Shown: positions 1-6,471, counted from the first letter of the stretch. The stretch is DNA of 6,569 bases from Bryobacteraceae bacterium (GCA_025350445.1 JANXXV010000519.1:1-6569); one strand, 5' to 3'. The notes: generated from the sequence alone by a model not told the origin. Program-made: numbers and translations.

Positions 1-389
1 AGAATTCTGCCATCCTTCCACTTCCATGTCGCGCACCCCCGAACAGCCCCTTCCGCAAAATCGGTCACCGATCTGTAAAAGAAATCGTAAGACAAACACA
101 ACAAATCAATTAACATCAAAGCAATCTCGCTCACAGCGCCCGGAAATCAGTTCCGCCCCGGCACGATATAAGTGTGAATCTGGATCCGGCGGTTGTGGCC
201 AACCCAAATCGAACCACTTTATAGTCTGCAAGCAGTTGTCACGGAATACGTCATCACCCGAATGGTGAACTGCGAAGCAGTTGAAATGCTGAGCTATTTG
301 ATCGACTTGGCACGATGCGCAGGATTTGAACTGCCGGATTTAGGTGGAAGAAAGGGGAACGCACGTCTCCCGATTCCCGACGGTTCAAA
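1..389. other. Region with no recognisable gene
   Basis: Open frames here are short, low in hydrophobic structure and match no family I know. Small structures are visible: a 6-bp hairpin AACTGC-GAA-GCAGTT (268-282), a 5-bp hairpin GGTTG-TGGC-CAACC (191-204), and a 9-bp direct repeat AAGCAGTTG at 230-238 and 275-283. A TATAAG box at 167-172 has no -35 partner at normal spacing. The stretch may be the upstream region of the decayed gene that follows, or further decayed sequence. Confidence 0.4.
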
Positions 390-745
390 ATGACGTCCGC
401 CGCCTGGACAGCCGCGAATCGCGGGAACGCGATGGCCTCCACCGGCCCCCAATCTCCAGAGGGCAAGTGGAAGGTCTCGCAAAACGCCCGCAAGTACGGC
501 TTCCCGTCTCAACAAGTCACGCTAACCGTACACCAACGAACCGAAATCGACGCCTGCGTCGAAGCCTTAGCCGCGGCGGGCTCCCCCCCAAGTGGACCAG
601 CAGCGGCACGCCCCAGTCTTCATCCAGCCAGCCGCCGCCTGGAGGTACTTGCAGCATTCGGCAAACTGGAAGAAGCCTGCTACAAAACGACCCCGAACGC
701 CTCTTCCATCAGGCAATGAACGTCCTCATAAAGCTCCCCGCAATT
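390..745 (+). pseudogene. Frameshifted remnant of the short 'STGP-x2-PEGK' acidobacterial protein family
   Basis: The frame starting at ATG 390 reads NRGNAMASTGPQSPEGKWKV followed by SQNARKYGF. This is the N-terminal signature (NRANA-x2-STGPRTPEGK-x3-SQNARKHG) of an abundant acidobacterial protein family of unknown function. The frame then breaks. The best continuation is in frame +1 at about 590-640 (HAPVFIQPAAAWR), back in the original frame at about 634-686 (RRLEVLAAFGKLEEACYK), and then in the third frame at about 686-745 (NDPERLFHQAMNVLIKL). Joined, these give a sensible family-like chain ending in AAWRLEVL...KLEEACYK-NDPERLFHQAMNVL. One switch lies at a run of seven C (583-589) and another at a run of four A (684-687), as expected for slippage indels. 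I infer an inactivated gene. Family membership is recalled from memory, and the function is unknown. Confidence 0.6.
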
Positions 746-1061
746 TGCACAATCAATCCCAATCCACCCGACGGCTGCGGATCCCATTCACCGCATTTAT
801 CCAGCCAAATGTTTCCCCCGACAAACCCAGGGAACATCCGGAAACCATTCTGCGTATGAACCGTAGAACACAAGAGAATGCAATCCAAAAAACAAACCGC
901 CCGGCTCCACCGTCGTCAAATCCGTACAGAACATTCCCAAAACCGGACACTCCTCAATTAATGCGCCCCCGCTGCCACCCACGCAACCCGCAATAAACAA
1001 ACAGGATGCCCCAAATCCCAGTCGCGGCCCCGCACATGCCCTTTCAGAGGCCGAGCTAACT
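746..1061. other. C/A-rich gap, probably decayed 3' end of the remnant plus leader of the adaptor gene
   Basis: No intact gene is visible. The + strand is very C-rich and G-poor: about 50 C against 17 G in 901-1020. Fragments such as ENAIQKTNRPAPP (frame of 592) recall the Asn-Glu-Pro-rich tails of the STGP/PEGK family, so the pseudogene may once have extended to about 1000. The frame of the adaptor gene is open upstream to 867, but it has no supported start or family-like sequence there. I see no convincing promoter for the operon that begins at 1062. Confidence 0.35.
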
Positions 1062-2315
1062 ATGGACGTCCCCCGCAAAGGCGCAAGCCGCAACCGCATG
1101 ATCCGCCGCATCATCTACGCGGCCATCGCACTCTGCACCATCCCCTTGATCGTTTTCGGCCTCAGCCGCCTGAAACCGGCCGCTCCGTCCGTCGAGATGG
1201 CCACTCTCTGGCCGGACACCGTCAAGCGCGGCCCCATGCTGCGCCAAGTCCGGGGCTTAGGCGTTCTGAAACCGGAAGAAGTCCTCTTCATCCCAGCCGC
1301 CACTGACGGCCGCGTGGAAAAAATCTTTATCCGCCCGGGCGCCACAGTCACCGCCGACAGCGTAATCATGCAGCTTTCGAACCCCGATCTCCAACTAGCC
1401 GCCCTGGATTTCGAATGGCAGGTCAAAGCGGCCGAAGCCGGCTACACCGACCTCCGCGTAAAACTGGCCACACAGCGCCTTGACCTCAGGTCCACCGCAG
1501 GTAAAGTCCGGTCGGACTACACCCAAGCCAAGATGCAGGCCGAAGTGGAAGAAAAGCTCCGCGAAAGCGGACTGAACTCGGAAATCACCGTCAGAAAGGC
1601 GAAGGAGACCGCCGCCGACCTGCAAGCCCGCACCGCCATTGAAGACGAACGTGTAGCCATCAGCGGCGAATCCATGGAAGCGCAGCTAGCCGTCTCCAAG
1701 GTGCAAATCGAAAAGCTCCGCGCCGCCTACGAACTCAAGAAAAAGCAAGTGGACGAACTGAATATCCGCGCCGGCGCACCCGGTGTCCTCCAGGAACTAC
1801 CGGTTGAAGTGGGCCAGCGCCTGACCCCCGGGACGCTGCTGGCGAAAGTAGCCCAGCCCTGGAAGCTGAAGGCCGTCCTGCAGATCGCCGAGACGCAAGC
1901 CAAAGATATCACCCTGGGCCAGAAAACCGAAATCGATACCCGTAACGGCATCATCCAAGGCAAAGTAATCCGCATCGACCCGGCAGTAATCAACGGCACC
2001 CGCACCGTGGACGTGAAGCTGGAAGGCGCGCTCCCGGCCGGCGCGGTACCCGATCTCAGCGTAGACGGCACCATTGAACTGGAACGCCTCAACGACGTGC
2101 TCTTTATGGGCCGTCCGGTCTTCGGTCAACCGAACAGCCTGGTAACGCTCTTCAAAGTGGATGCGGACGGCAAGGAAGCAAACCGCATCCAGGTAAAACT
2201 GGGCCGCACCTCCGTCAACACCATTGAAATTCTGGAAGGTCTAAAGGTCGGCGACAAAGTAATTCTCTCCGACATGTCCGCGCAGGATCAGCACAATCGA
2301 ATTCGCTTGAACTAG
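1062..2315 (+). CDS. HlyD/MacA-type periplasmic adaptor (membrane fusion protein) of an ABC efflux system
   Basis: This 417-residue protein would be anchored in the inner membrane and bridge an ABC transporter to an outer-membrane channel. A positive N-terminus (RNRMIRR, 11-16) precedes one membrane helix (about 17-33). A split biotinyl/lipoyl-like domain follows, with its first half at about 72-111 (IPAATDGRVEKIFIRPGATV) and second half at about 234-268 (RAGAPGVLQELPVEVGQRLT). Between the halves lies a charged coiled-coil hairpin (about 112-233) whose turn, LRESGLNSEITVRKA (166-180), resembles the channel-contacting tip of such adaptors. A beta-barrel (about 269-340) and membrane-proximal domain ending LEGLKVGDKVIL follow. 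ATG 1062 is preferred because it keeps the positive segment. Upstream sequence has only a weak purine motif (GAG, 6 bases away), and Met13 (1098) is an alternative. The next gene starts 7 bases later, so the two are co-transcribed. Substrate unknown. Confidence 0.88.
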   Translation: MDVPRKGASRNRMIRRIIYAAIALCTIPLIVFGLSRLKPAAPSVEMATLWPDTVKRGPMLRQVRGLGVLKPEEVLFIPAATDGRVEKIFIRPGATVTADSVIMQLSNPDLQLAALDFEWQVKAAEAGYTDLRVKLATQRLDLRSTAGKVRSDYTQAKMQAEVEEKLRESGLNSEITVRKAKETAADLQARTAIEDERVAISGESMEAQLAVSKVQIEKLRAAYELKKKQVDELNIRAGAPGVLQELPVEVGQRLTPGTLLAKVAQPWKLKAVLQIAETQAKDITLGQKTEIDTRNGIIQGKVIRIDPAVINGTRTVDVKLEGALPAGAVPDLSVDGTIELERLNDVLFMGRPVFGQPNSLVTLFKVDADGKEANRIQVKLGRTSVNTIEILEGLKVGDKVILSDMSAQDQHNRIRLN

Positions 2316-2318
2316 GAG
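2314..2318 (+). promoter_or_regulatory. Ribosome binding site of the first ATPase gene, overlapping the adaptor stop codon
   Basis: AGGAG lies 4 bases before ATG 2323 and overlaps the TAG stop (2313-2315) of the adaptor. This fixes the start of the ATPase and suggests translational coupling of the two genes. Confidence 0.75.
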
Positions 2319-2322
2319 AAAC

Positions 2323-3036
2323 ATGAACGCATCCGCTCCCACGCTGCTTCGCCTCGACGGCGTAACAAAAGTTTTCATGACCGATGAAGTGGAAACGCAC
2401 GCCCTGGCCGGTATCCACATGGACATCAAGAATGGAGAGTACGTGTCCATTTCAGGCCCCTCCGGCTGCGGCAAGTCCACGCTGCTGGCCATCCTGGGCC
2501 TGATGGATTCGCCAACCGACGGCACCTTCACGCTGAACGGCAACCCGGTCCAGAGCCTGAAGCTCTCAGAGCGCGCCCGCATCCGCAACCGCGAGATCGG
2601 TTTCATATTTCAGGCCTTCAATCTGATCGGCGATTTGACCGTCTACGAAAACGTAGAGCTGCCGCTAACCTACCGCGGCATGGGCTCAGCCGACCGCAAG
2701 AAGCGCGTGCATGAAGCTCTGGAACGCGTAGGCATGTCTCACCGCGTCAAGCACTATCCATCGCAACTCTCCGGCGGTCAACAGCAGCGTGTAGCGGTAG
2801 CCCGCGCGCTTGCAGGCGAACCGGCAATCCTGCTGGCGGATGAGCCCACCGGCAACCTGGACTCAGCAAACGGCGAGGCCGTGATGGACTTGCTCCGCGA
2901 ACTTCACCGCGGCGGCGCCACCATCTGCATCGTCACCCACGACCCACGCTACGCCCGCTACGCCGACCGTTCCATTCGTCTCTTCGACGGCCGTATAGTG
3001 GAAGAAAGCACTGAGCCGGACCCGCTAAAGAATTAA
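2323..3036 (+). CDS. ABC transporter ATP-binding protein, MacB/LolD type (first of a pair)
   Basis: This 237-residue cytoplasmic ATPase has every catalytic motif of the MacB/LolD/FtsE class. They are Walker A GPSGCGKST (45-53), Q-loop Gln97 in FIFQAFN, signature LSGGQQQR (149-156), Walker B ILLADEP with Glu174 (169-175), D-loop GNLD (177-180) and switch His206 in VTHD. Length is normal for a stand-alone nucleotide-binding subunit. It follows the adaptor by 7 bases with a good ribosome binding site and precedes a second ATPase by 11 bases, so it would energise the same transporter. This class partners FtsX-fold permeases that work by mechanotransmission, in macrolide or peptide export or lipoprotein release. 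No intact permease is adjacent. The substrate cannot be told from the sequence. Confidence 0.93.
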   Translation: MNASAPTLLRLDGVTKVFMTDEVETHALAGIHMDIKNGEYVSISGPSGCGKSTLLAILGLMDSPTDGTFTLNGNPVQSLKLSERARIRNREIGFIFQAFNLIGDLTVYENVELPLTYRGMGSADRKKRVHEALERVGMSHRVKHYPSQLSGGQQQRVAVARALAGEPAILLADEPTGNLDSANGEAVMDLLRELHRGGATICIVTHDPRYARYADRSIRLFDGRIVEESTEPDPLKN

Positions 3037-3047
3037 CGCCAGCCCGA

Positions 3048-3707
3048 ATGATCATACTCCGCAACGTTGAAAAGTACTTTGAACAAGGCCCTACGAAGTC
3101 CTTCGTACTCCGCCGCATCAACGTCGAAATCAAGGAAGGCGAGTTCGTCTCCATCATGGGCCCCTCCGGCGCCGGCAAGTCCACGCTGCTCCACGTCCTG
3201 GGCATGCACGACAGCCTCTGGACCGGCGAGTTCTACTTCTCCGACCATCCGATTCACAAGCTCAACAAGAAGGAGCGCATGGAGGTCCAAAAGAAGAACA
3301 TAGGCTTCGTGTTCCAGAGCTACCACCTGTTAGACGGCTACACCGTGTGCGAGAACATCGCCCTGCCGCTCTCCTACCGCAACGTCCGCAAGTCCGAAAG
3401 CGACAGCATCGTCTGCGACATGCTGGACCGTTTCCAGATCGTCGGCAAGAAAGACCTGTTCCCCAATCAGCTCTCCGGCGGCCAGCAGCAACTGGTCGGC
3501 ATCGCCCGCGCCCTGATTACAAACCTCAAGATTATTCTGGCCGACGAGCCAACAGGGAATCTCCACAGCAGCCAAGCCAAGGAGATCATGGAGACCTTCA
3601 AGCGCCTAAACGATGCCGGCACCACCATCGTCCAGGTCACCCACTCTGAATCGAACGCCGCCTACGGCAACCGGGTCATCAACATTGTCGACGGCTGGAT
3701 CTCGTAA
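3048..3707 (+). CDS. ABC transporter ATP-binding protein, MacB/LolD type, variant (second of a pair)
   Basis: This 219-residue ATPase is related to its upstream neighbour but clearly divergent. It has Walker A GPSGAGKST (38-46), Q-loop Gln90 (FVFQSYH), signature LSGGQQQ (142-148), Walker B IILADEP with Glu167 (162-168) and switch His199 (VTHS). Two positions differ from the class norm. The D-loop reads GNLHS (170-174), with His in place of Asp, and the signature is followed by Leu149 instead of the usual Arg. The residue after the switch His is Ser, not Asp. All residues needed for ATP binding and hydrolysis remain, so it is probably active, perhaps as one half of a heterodimer with the first ATPase. 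It starts 11 bases after that gene. No clear ribosome binding site precedes ATG 3048, so translation may depend on coupling. The end overlaps a frame encoding a small Cys protein. Confidence 0.92.
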   Translation: MIILRNVEKYFEQGPTKSFVLRRINVEIKEGEFVSIMGPSGAGKSTLLHVLGMHDSLWTGEFYFSDHPIHKLNKKERMEVQKKNIGFVFQSYHLLDGYTVCENIALPLSYRNVRKSESDSIVCDMLDRFQIVGKKDLFPNQLSGGQQQLVGIARALITNLKIILADEPTGNLHSSQAKEIMETFKRLNDAGTTIVQVTHSESNAAYGNRVINIVDGWIS

Positions 3708-3885
3708 CCCCGGCCTGTGCGAGTCCTGCCAACACGTTCGGCGGATCGTATCGGACCGCGGCGGCGCCTTCTTCCTTTGCCAGCTTTCCAAAACCGATCC
3801 GCGCTTCCGCAAGTACCCGCACATCCCCGTACTCGCATGCCCCGGCCACACCCCTGTGCGGAATTGTACACACCCGTCCCAATAA
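3685..3885 (+). CDS. Small four-cysteine conserved hypothetical protein
   Basis: The frame encodes GLCESCQHVRRIVSDRGGAF, then FLCQLSKTDPRFRKYPHIPV and LACPGHTP. The spacing C-x2-C, then Cys in FLC and Cys in LAC, with the DPRF-x-KYP-x-(L/I)PV block, matches a small conserved protein I recall from acidobacteria and other bacteria. The four Cys suggest metal binding, which is inference. The function is unknown. The stop at 3883-3885 is certain but the start is not. Conserved sequence begins near 3712, right after the ATPase stop. Possible starts are TTG 3685 (chosen), ATG 3613 deep inside the ATPase gene, or CTG 3715, and none has a ribosome binding site. It may therefore be translated by read-on from the ATPase gene. 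It could also be a 5'-truncated relic, but the signature part is intact. Confidence 0.6.
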   Translation: MSTAGSRNPGLCESCQHVRRIVSDRGGAFFLCQLSKTDPRFRKYPHIPVLACPGHTPVRNCTHPSQ

Positions 3886-3977
3886 CGGACACGCCGCTGG
3901 CGGAGCCACCACGGCAACCCACAGATTTTCCAATTGCTCTGTAATGGCCACCGGAGTGCCACCGTCATCAGATCCAA

Positions 3978-5226
3978 ATGGGCAATCTGGTTCGCGACAT
4001 TCGATGCGCCCTGCGCACTCTGCGGTGGAACCGTGGCTTCAGCTTCGCAGGCATCACCGCTTTGGCGTTGGGTATCGGAGCGGGAAACGCCGTCTTCAGC
4101 GTGGAGAATGCCCTGTTGCTCGACTCGGGGAAGCTCACGCTCTTCGAGAGGGCGCTAGAGAAGATCCGCGCCACGCCCGGAGTGCCGTCCGCCGGTACCA
4201 ACGCCCTCCTTCCACTCACCGGTTTGCTAGGCTGGACCGGGTTCACCATGGATGACCGCCCCGCGCCGGCAAAAGGGCGGGAGCCCGTCACCAACGTCTC
4301 GGTGATCGACCCCAACTATTTCAACGCCATGTGCGTACCATTGCTCAAAGGCCGCATGTCCACCGTAAACGACAACGCCGCCGCTCCGCCGGTCTACATT
4401 GTCAATGAGTCGTTCGCGCGCGCCAACTGTCCCTATGGCAACATCCTCGGACGGCATAGTCGCGTGGCTATGAAGGACAATGTGCCCGGCGGGATCGTTG
4501 GCGTGGCTGGCGGCGCGCACCACCAAGCGCTCGACAAGGCAGCCCGCCAGACCGTCTGCTACGCTCATCCGCGGCTCGCCTTCGGCTTCGTGACCTTCGT
4601 CATCCGCACCAATCTGCCGCCCCGGCTAATTCTTTACAACATGCTACTGGGCGCAAGGTGGGGCAGACACCTTGTCTGCGCGCGACCCCCCGGTCGCGCT
4701 CTTGTGCCCGTCGTCAACTCCTCCGAGGGACACTACACTAGTCTGCCGCCCGCGATCCGGTTGACTCCGGCGCCCGCGGCCATTCATTCTGTCGATCCCG
4801 AACAGCCAATCGGGACACTAGCGCAGACGGAGGAAGTGCTGGCCGAGCCCATCTCCCGTTCGCGCTTCACCATGCTGCTAGCCATCTTCGCCTCGCTCGC
4901 CATCACCCTGGCCGCCGTCGGCGTGTACTTAGTAACCTCGTATTCGGTCATACAGCGCACCAAGGAGATCGGCTTGCGCATGGCCCTTGGCGCGGAGCGT
5001 TGCGAGGTTCTCCGTTTGATCGCGAGCGGGTCTCTTCCTCGGATTGTCCAGTGCCTATTTTCTCATCCGAACGATCGCGAGTCCGCTCTTCGATTTAAGC
5101 TCCGCGGACCCGGTCACGTTCCCCGGCGTTGCTTCTCTGCTACTCGCGGTCGCACTCGCCGCAACATTAATTCCAGCCCTTCGCGCGACGAAGGCAGATC
5201 CCATGGTGGTTCTCCGATATGAATAA
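3978..5226 (+). pseudogene. Decayed MacB/FtsX-type permease of the acidobacterial duplicated orphan permease (ADOP) family
   Basis: ADOP permeases usually have about 800 residues: two repeats, each a periplasmic MacB-like core plus an FtsX membrane domain. Here the typical start (MGNLVRDIRCALRTLRWNRG, helix 22-48, AVFSVENALLL) is joined directly near residue 50 (about nt 4125) to the second periplasmic domain (FERALEKIRATPGV ... NVSVIDPNYFNAM ... PPVYIVNESFAR ... GIVGVAGGAHHQAL). The first core and first FtsX domain are missing. About 45 extra residues carrying palindromes interrupt the chain before AAIHSVDPEQP. The last FtsX domain follows (RSRFTMLLAIFASLAITLAA ... QRTKEIGLRMALGAE), but the frame breaks near 5020-5035. 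The original C-terminus (SADPVTFPGV ... LRATKADPMVVLRYE) continues in the next frame to the TAA at 5224-5226. The uninterrupted first frame ends at 5222. No good ribosome binding site precedes ATG 3978. A functional transporter is very unlikely. Confidence 0.85.
4654..4699. repeat. Cluster of short perfect palindromes inside the permease remnant
   Basis: Two adjacent perfect hairpins are GCAGACA-CCT-TGTCTGC (4663-4679) and GCGCGACC-CCCC-GGTCGCGC (4680-4699). A third inverted repeat, CAAGGTG (4654-4660) with CACCTTG (4668-4674), overlaps the first and would compete with it. The cluster lies within residues of the permease frame that have no counterpart in the family. This suggests a small REP-like palindromic element inserted there. 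Inserted limits are perhaps 4626-4770, judged only from where permease-like sequence stops and resumes. Confidence 0.6.
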
Positions 5227-5731
5227 TACGCTCAAAGAACATTACGACCTGATTGCAGTCGCGGTGCTGATTGCCGCGCTTGCTTTTGCCCCTGCCGCGC
5301 CTGATACGCTGGATCGTGGTCTGCGATTCGTTCACTACGATCAACTACGGCGGTTATTGTGCATGAATGATCTACTGGTCTTCTCGGGTATCGCCGCCGG
5401 TCTAACCGTCGGTGCGGCCGCGGACACCGTGCCGGTGACCAGAAACGCCATTTTACGCGGCAACGCGGTACACTGCATGGCGCGGGCGCCGAATCTGCCG
5501 GCCATCCTCGAATCGCCACAGCTTGCCGCTTCGCTATCCGGCGCCGGGAGCAGCTTGGGCCGGCTCCCGTTACACACCGTATTCCTGGGGCGCGTGAAGC
5601 ACGTGCTGTCCCGTTCGAATTGGAAGTGCAGCCTGGAAGCGTTGACAGGCGCTCTGCTGCCGGCTCTGGGAACCCGCCTGGCTCTTTATAAGCATTATGA
5701 GGAGAACTTATGCGACCCGTACTCTTGCTAA
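5219..5731 (+). CDS. Unrecognised 170-residue ORF with one or two hydrophobic segments
   Basis: I do not recognise this product. It starts at ATG 5219, overlapping the end of the permease remnant, and runs without stop to 5731, overlapping the next gene by 22 bases. Two hydrophobic stretches are visible: LIAVAVLIAALAFAPAA (11-27) and LLVFSGIAAGLTVGAAA (about 52-68). The second faintly recalls an FtsX transmembrane helix. The remainder is mixed and includes four Cys without a recognisable pattern. There is no ribosome binding site. In GC-rich DNA an open frame of this size can arise by chance, and the neighbouring sequence is decaying, so it may be a relic of a membrane protein gene. The alternative is a real small membrane protein translated by coupling. 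Confidence 0.35.
   Translation: MNNTLKEHYDLIAVAVLIAALAFAPAAPDTLDRGLRFVHYDQLRRLLCMNDLLVFSGIAAGLTVGAAADTVPVTRNAILRGNAVHCMARAPNLPAILESPQLAASLSGAGSSLGRLPLHTVFLGRVKHVLSRSNWKCSLEALTGALLPALGTRLALYKHYEENLCDPYSC
5699..5704 (+). promoter_or_regulatory. Strong ribosome binding site of the NG-repeat protein gene
   Basis: GAGGAG ends 5 bases before ATG 5710. It is among the strongest sites in the window and supports that start, which also begins a clean signal peptide. Confidence 0.75.
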
Positions 5732-6432
5732 CCCTGCTATCGGTCTCTGGTTTTGCCGCCGACCGGCCCGATCCCTTTCACTGGCATGGTCCGGTTGCTC
5801 CGGGCCTCGCCGTGGAGATCCGCGGACTGAACGGCGACGTCCATGCCGAATTCTCATCCGGCACCGAAGTGGAGGTCTACGCTCAGTTGAGCGGTTCTAA
5901 TCCGGTTCGTGTAGACGTGATCCACCACACCGGCGGAGTCACCGTCTGCACCATCTCGCGGAGCGATCCGAAACAGTGCAGCCACCAGCTTCCGGCCGCC
6001 GGCGATGCCCGCGTCAACTACACGGTCCGCGTACCGAAGGGCGGAGGGCTCATCGGCCGCACGGTCAACGGCGAAGTAGAAGCGCAGAATCTGCAAGGCG
6101 GCGTCAACGCCGAAACGGTGAATGGCAAGATCCGGATCTCCACCAGCGGCAGGGCCCAGGCACGCACCGTCAACGGGAACATCATGGCCACCTGCTCCAT
6201 GAAATCGGCCGCCCTCAGCAACGTTAACGGAAGCATCACGCTGGAGACACCCTCGCTCACCAACGCGGCGTTCCTCGCCGAGACCCGGAACGGAGCGATC
6301 ACTACTGACTTCCGCATTGCCGGCCAGCGTAGCCTGTCTCCACACCGCATCGCCAGCCGAAACGGCAACGGCAGCCGCGAGATCAAATTGAAGACCGTGA
6401 ACGGCAGCATTCAACTTCGCCGGCTGGGATAG
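5710..6432 (+). CDS. Secreted NG-repeat beta-solenoid protein (DUF4097-like)
   Basis: This 240-residue protein begins with a short signal peptide (MRPVLLLTLLSVSGFAA, cleavage likely near residue 17) and is therefore predicted to be periplasmic or extracellular. After a beta-rich N-terminal part comes a ladder of Asn-Gly turns: TVNGEV (Asn120), TVNGKI (138), TVNGNI (155), NVNGSI (173), TRNGAI (194) and TVNGSI (231). An earlier one, LNGDV, sits at 41. The 17-18 residue spacing of the first four, widening to 21 and 37, is typical of DUF4097/adhesin-like beta-solenoids, in which each turn places the NG at a corner. Such proteins are often encoded near sigma/anti-sigma genes, but none is seen here. 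The function is not known. Two Cys (80, 90) in the N-terminal part could form a disulphide after export, which is inference. The gene looks intact, unlike the sequence just upstream. Confidence 0.82.
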   Translation: MRPVLLLTLLSVSGFAADRPDPFHWHGPVAPGLAVEIRGLNGDVHAEFSSGTEVEVYAQLSGSNPVRVDVIHHTGGVTVCTISRSDPKQCSHQLPAAGDARVNYTVRVPKGGGLIGRTVNGEVEAQNLQGGVNAETVNGKIRISTSGRAQARTVNGNIMATCSMKSAALSNVNGSITLETPSLTNAAFLAETRNGAITTDFRIAGQRSLSPHRIASRNGNGSREIKLKTVNGSIQLRRLG

Positions 6433-6445
6433 CAAGCGCCCGTAT

Positions 6446-6451
6446 TACAAT
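6446..6451 (+). promoter_or_regulatory. Possible -10 box (TACAAT) for cbiM
   Basis: TACAAT matches the sigma-70 -10 consensus at five of six positions and lies 20 bases before the cbiM start, in the 39-base gap after the NG-repeat gene. No recognisable -35 hexamer sits 16-18 bases upstream. Transcription from it would leave a leader of only about 14 bases with no clear ribosome binding site. Confidence 0.3.
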
Positions 6452-6471
6452 GTCTAGGTTCGTGCTACAAC

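Noticed and set aside
268..282. Hairpin AACTGC-GAA-GCAGTT as a terminator
   Set aside because: The stem is only 6 bp and no T-run follows. No gene ends before it in the window.
307..323. Sigma-54-like motif TTGGCACGATGCGCAGG
   Set aside because: The GG and GC elements are two bases closer than the strict -24/-12 spacing, and no intact gene lies just downstream.
867..1061. In-frame open extension upstream of the adaptor ATG
   Set aside because: It has no supported start or ribosome binding site, a proline/asparagine-rich composition unlike adaptors, and it would bury the positive-inside anchor.
3944..3966. Minus-strand TGGCAC...GGC motif resembling a sigma-54 promoter
   Set aside because: The -12 element matches poorly, and no gene on the minus strand follows it.
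5642..5647. Perfect TTGACA (-35 consensus) upstream of the NG-repeat gene
   Set aside because: There is no -10-like hexamer 16-18 bases downstream. TATAAG at 5687-5692 is far too distant.
5854..6435. Long minus-strand open frame opposite the NG-repeat gene (193 codons)
   Set aside because: It is a mirror of the third-position GC in the real gene, with no family pattern. The + strand gene has a signal peptide, repeats and a strong ribosome binding site.
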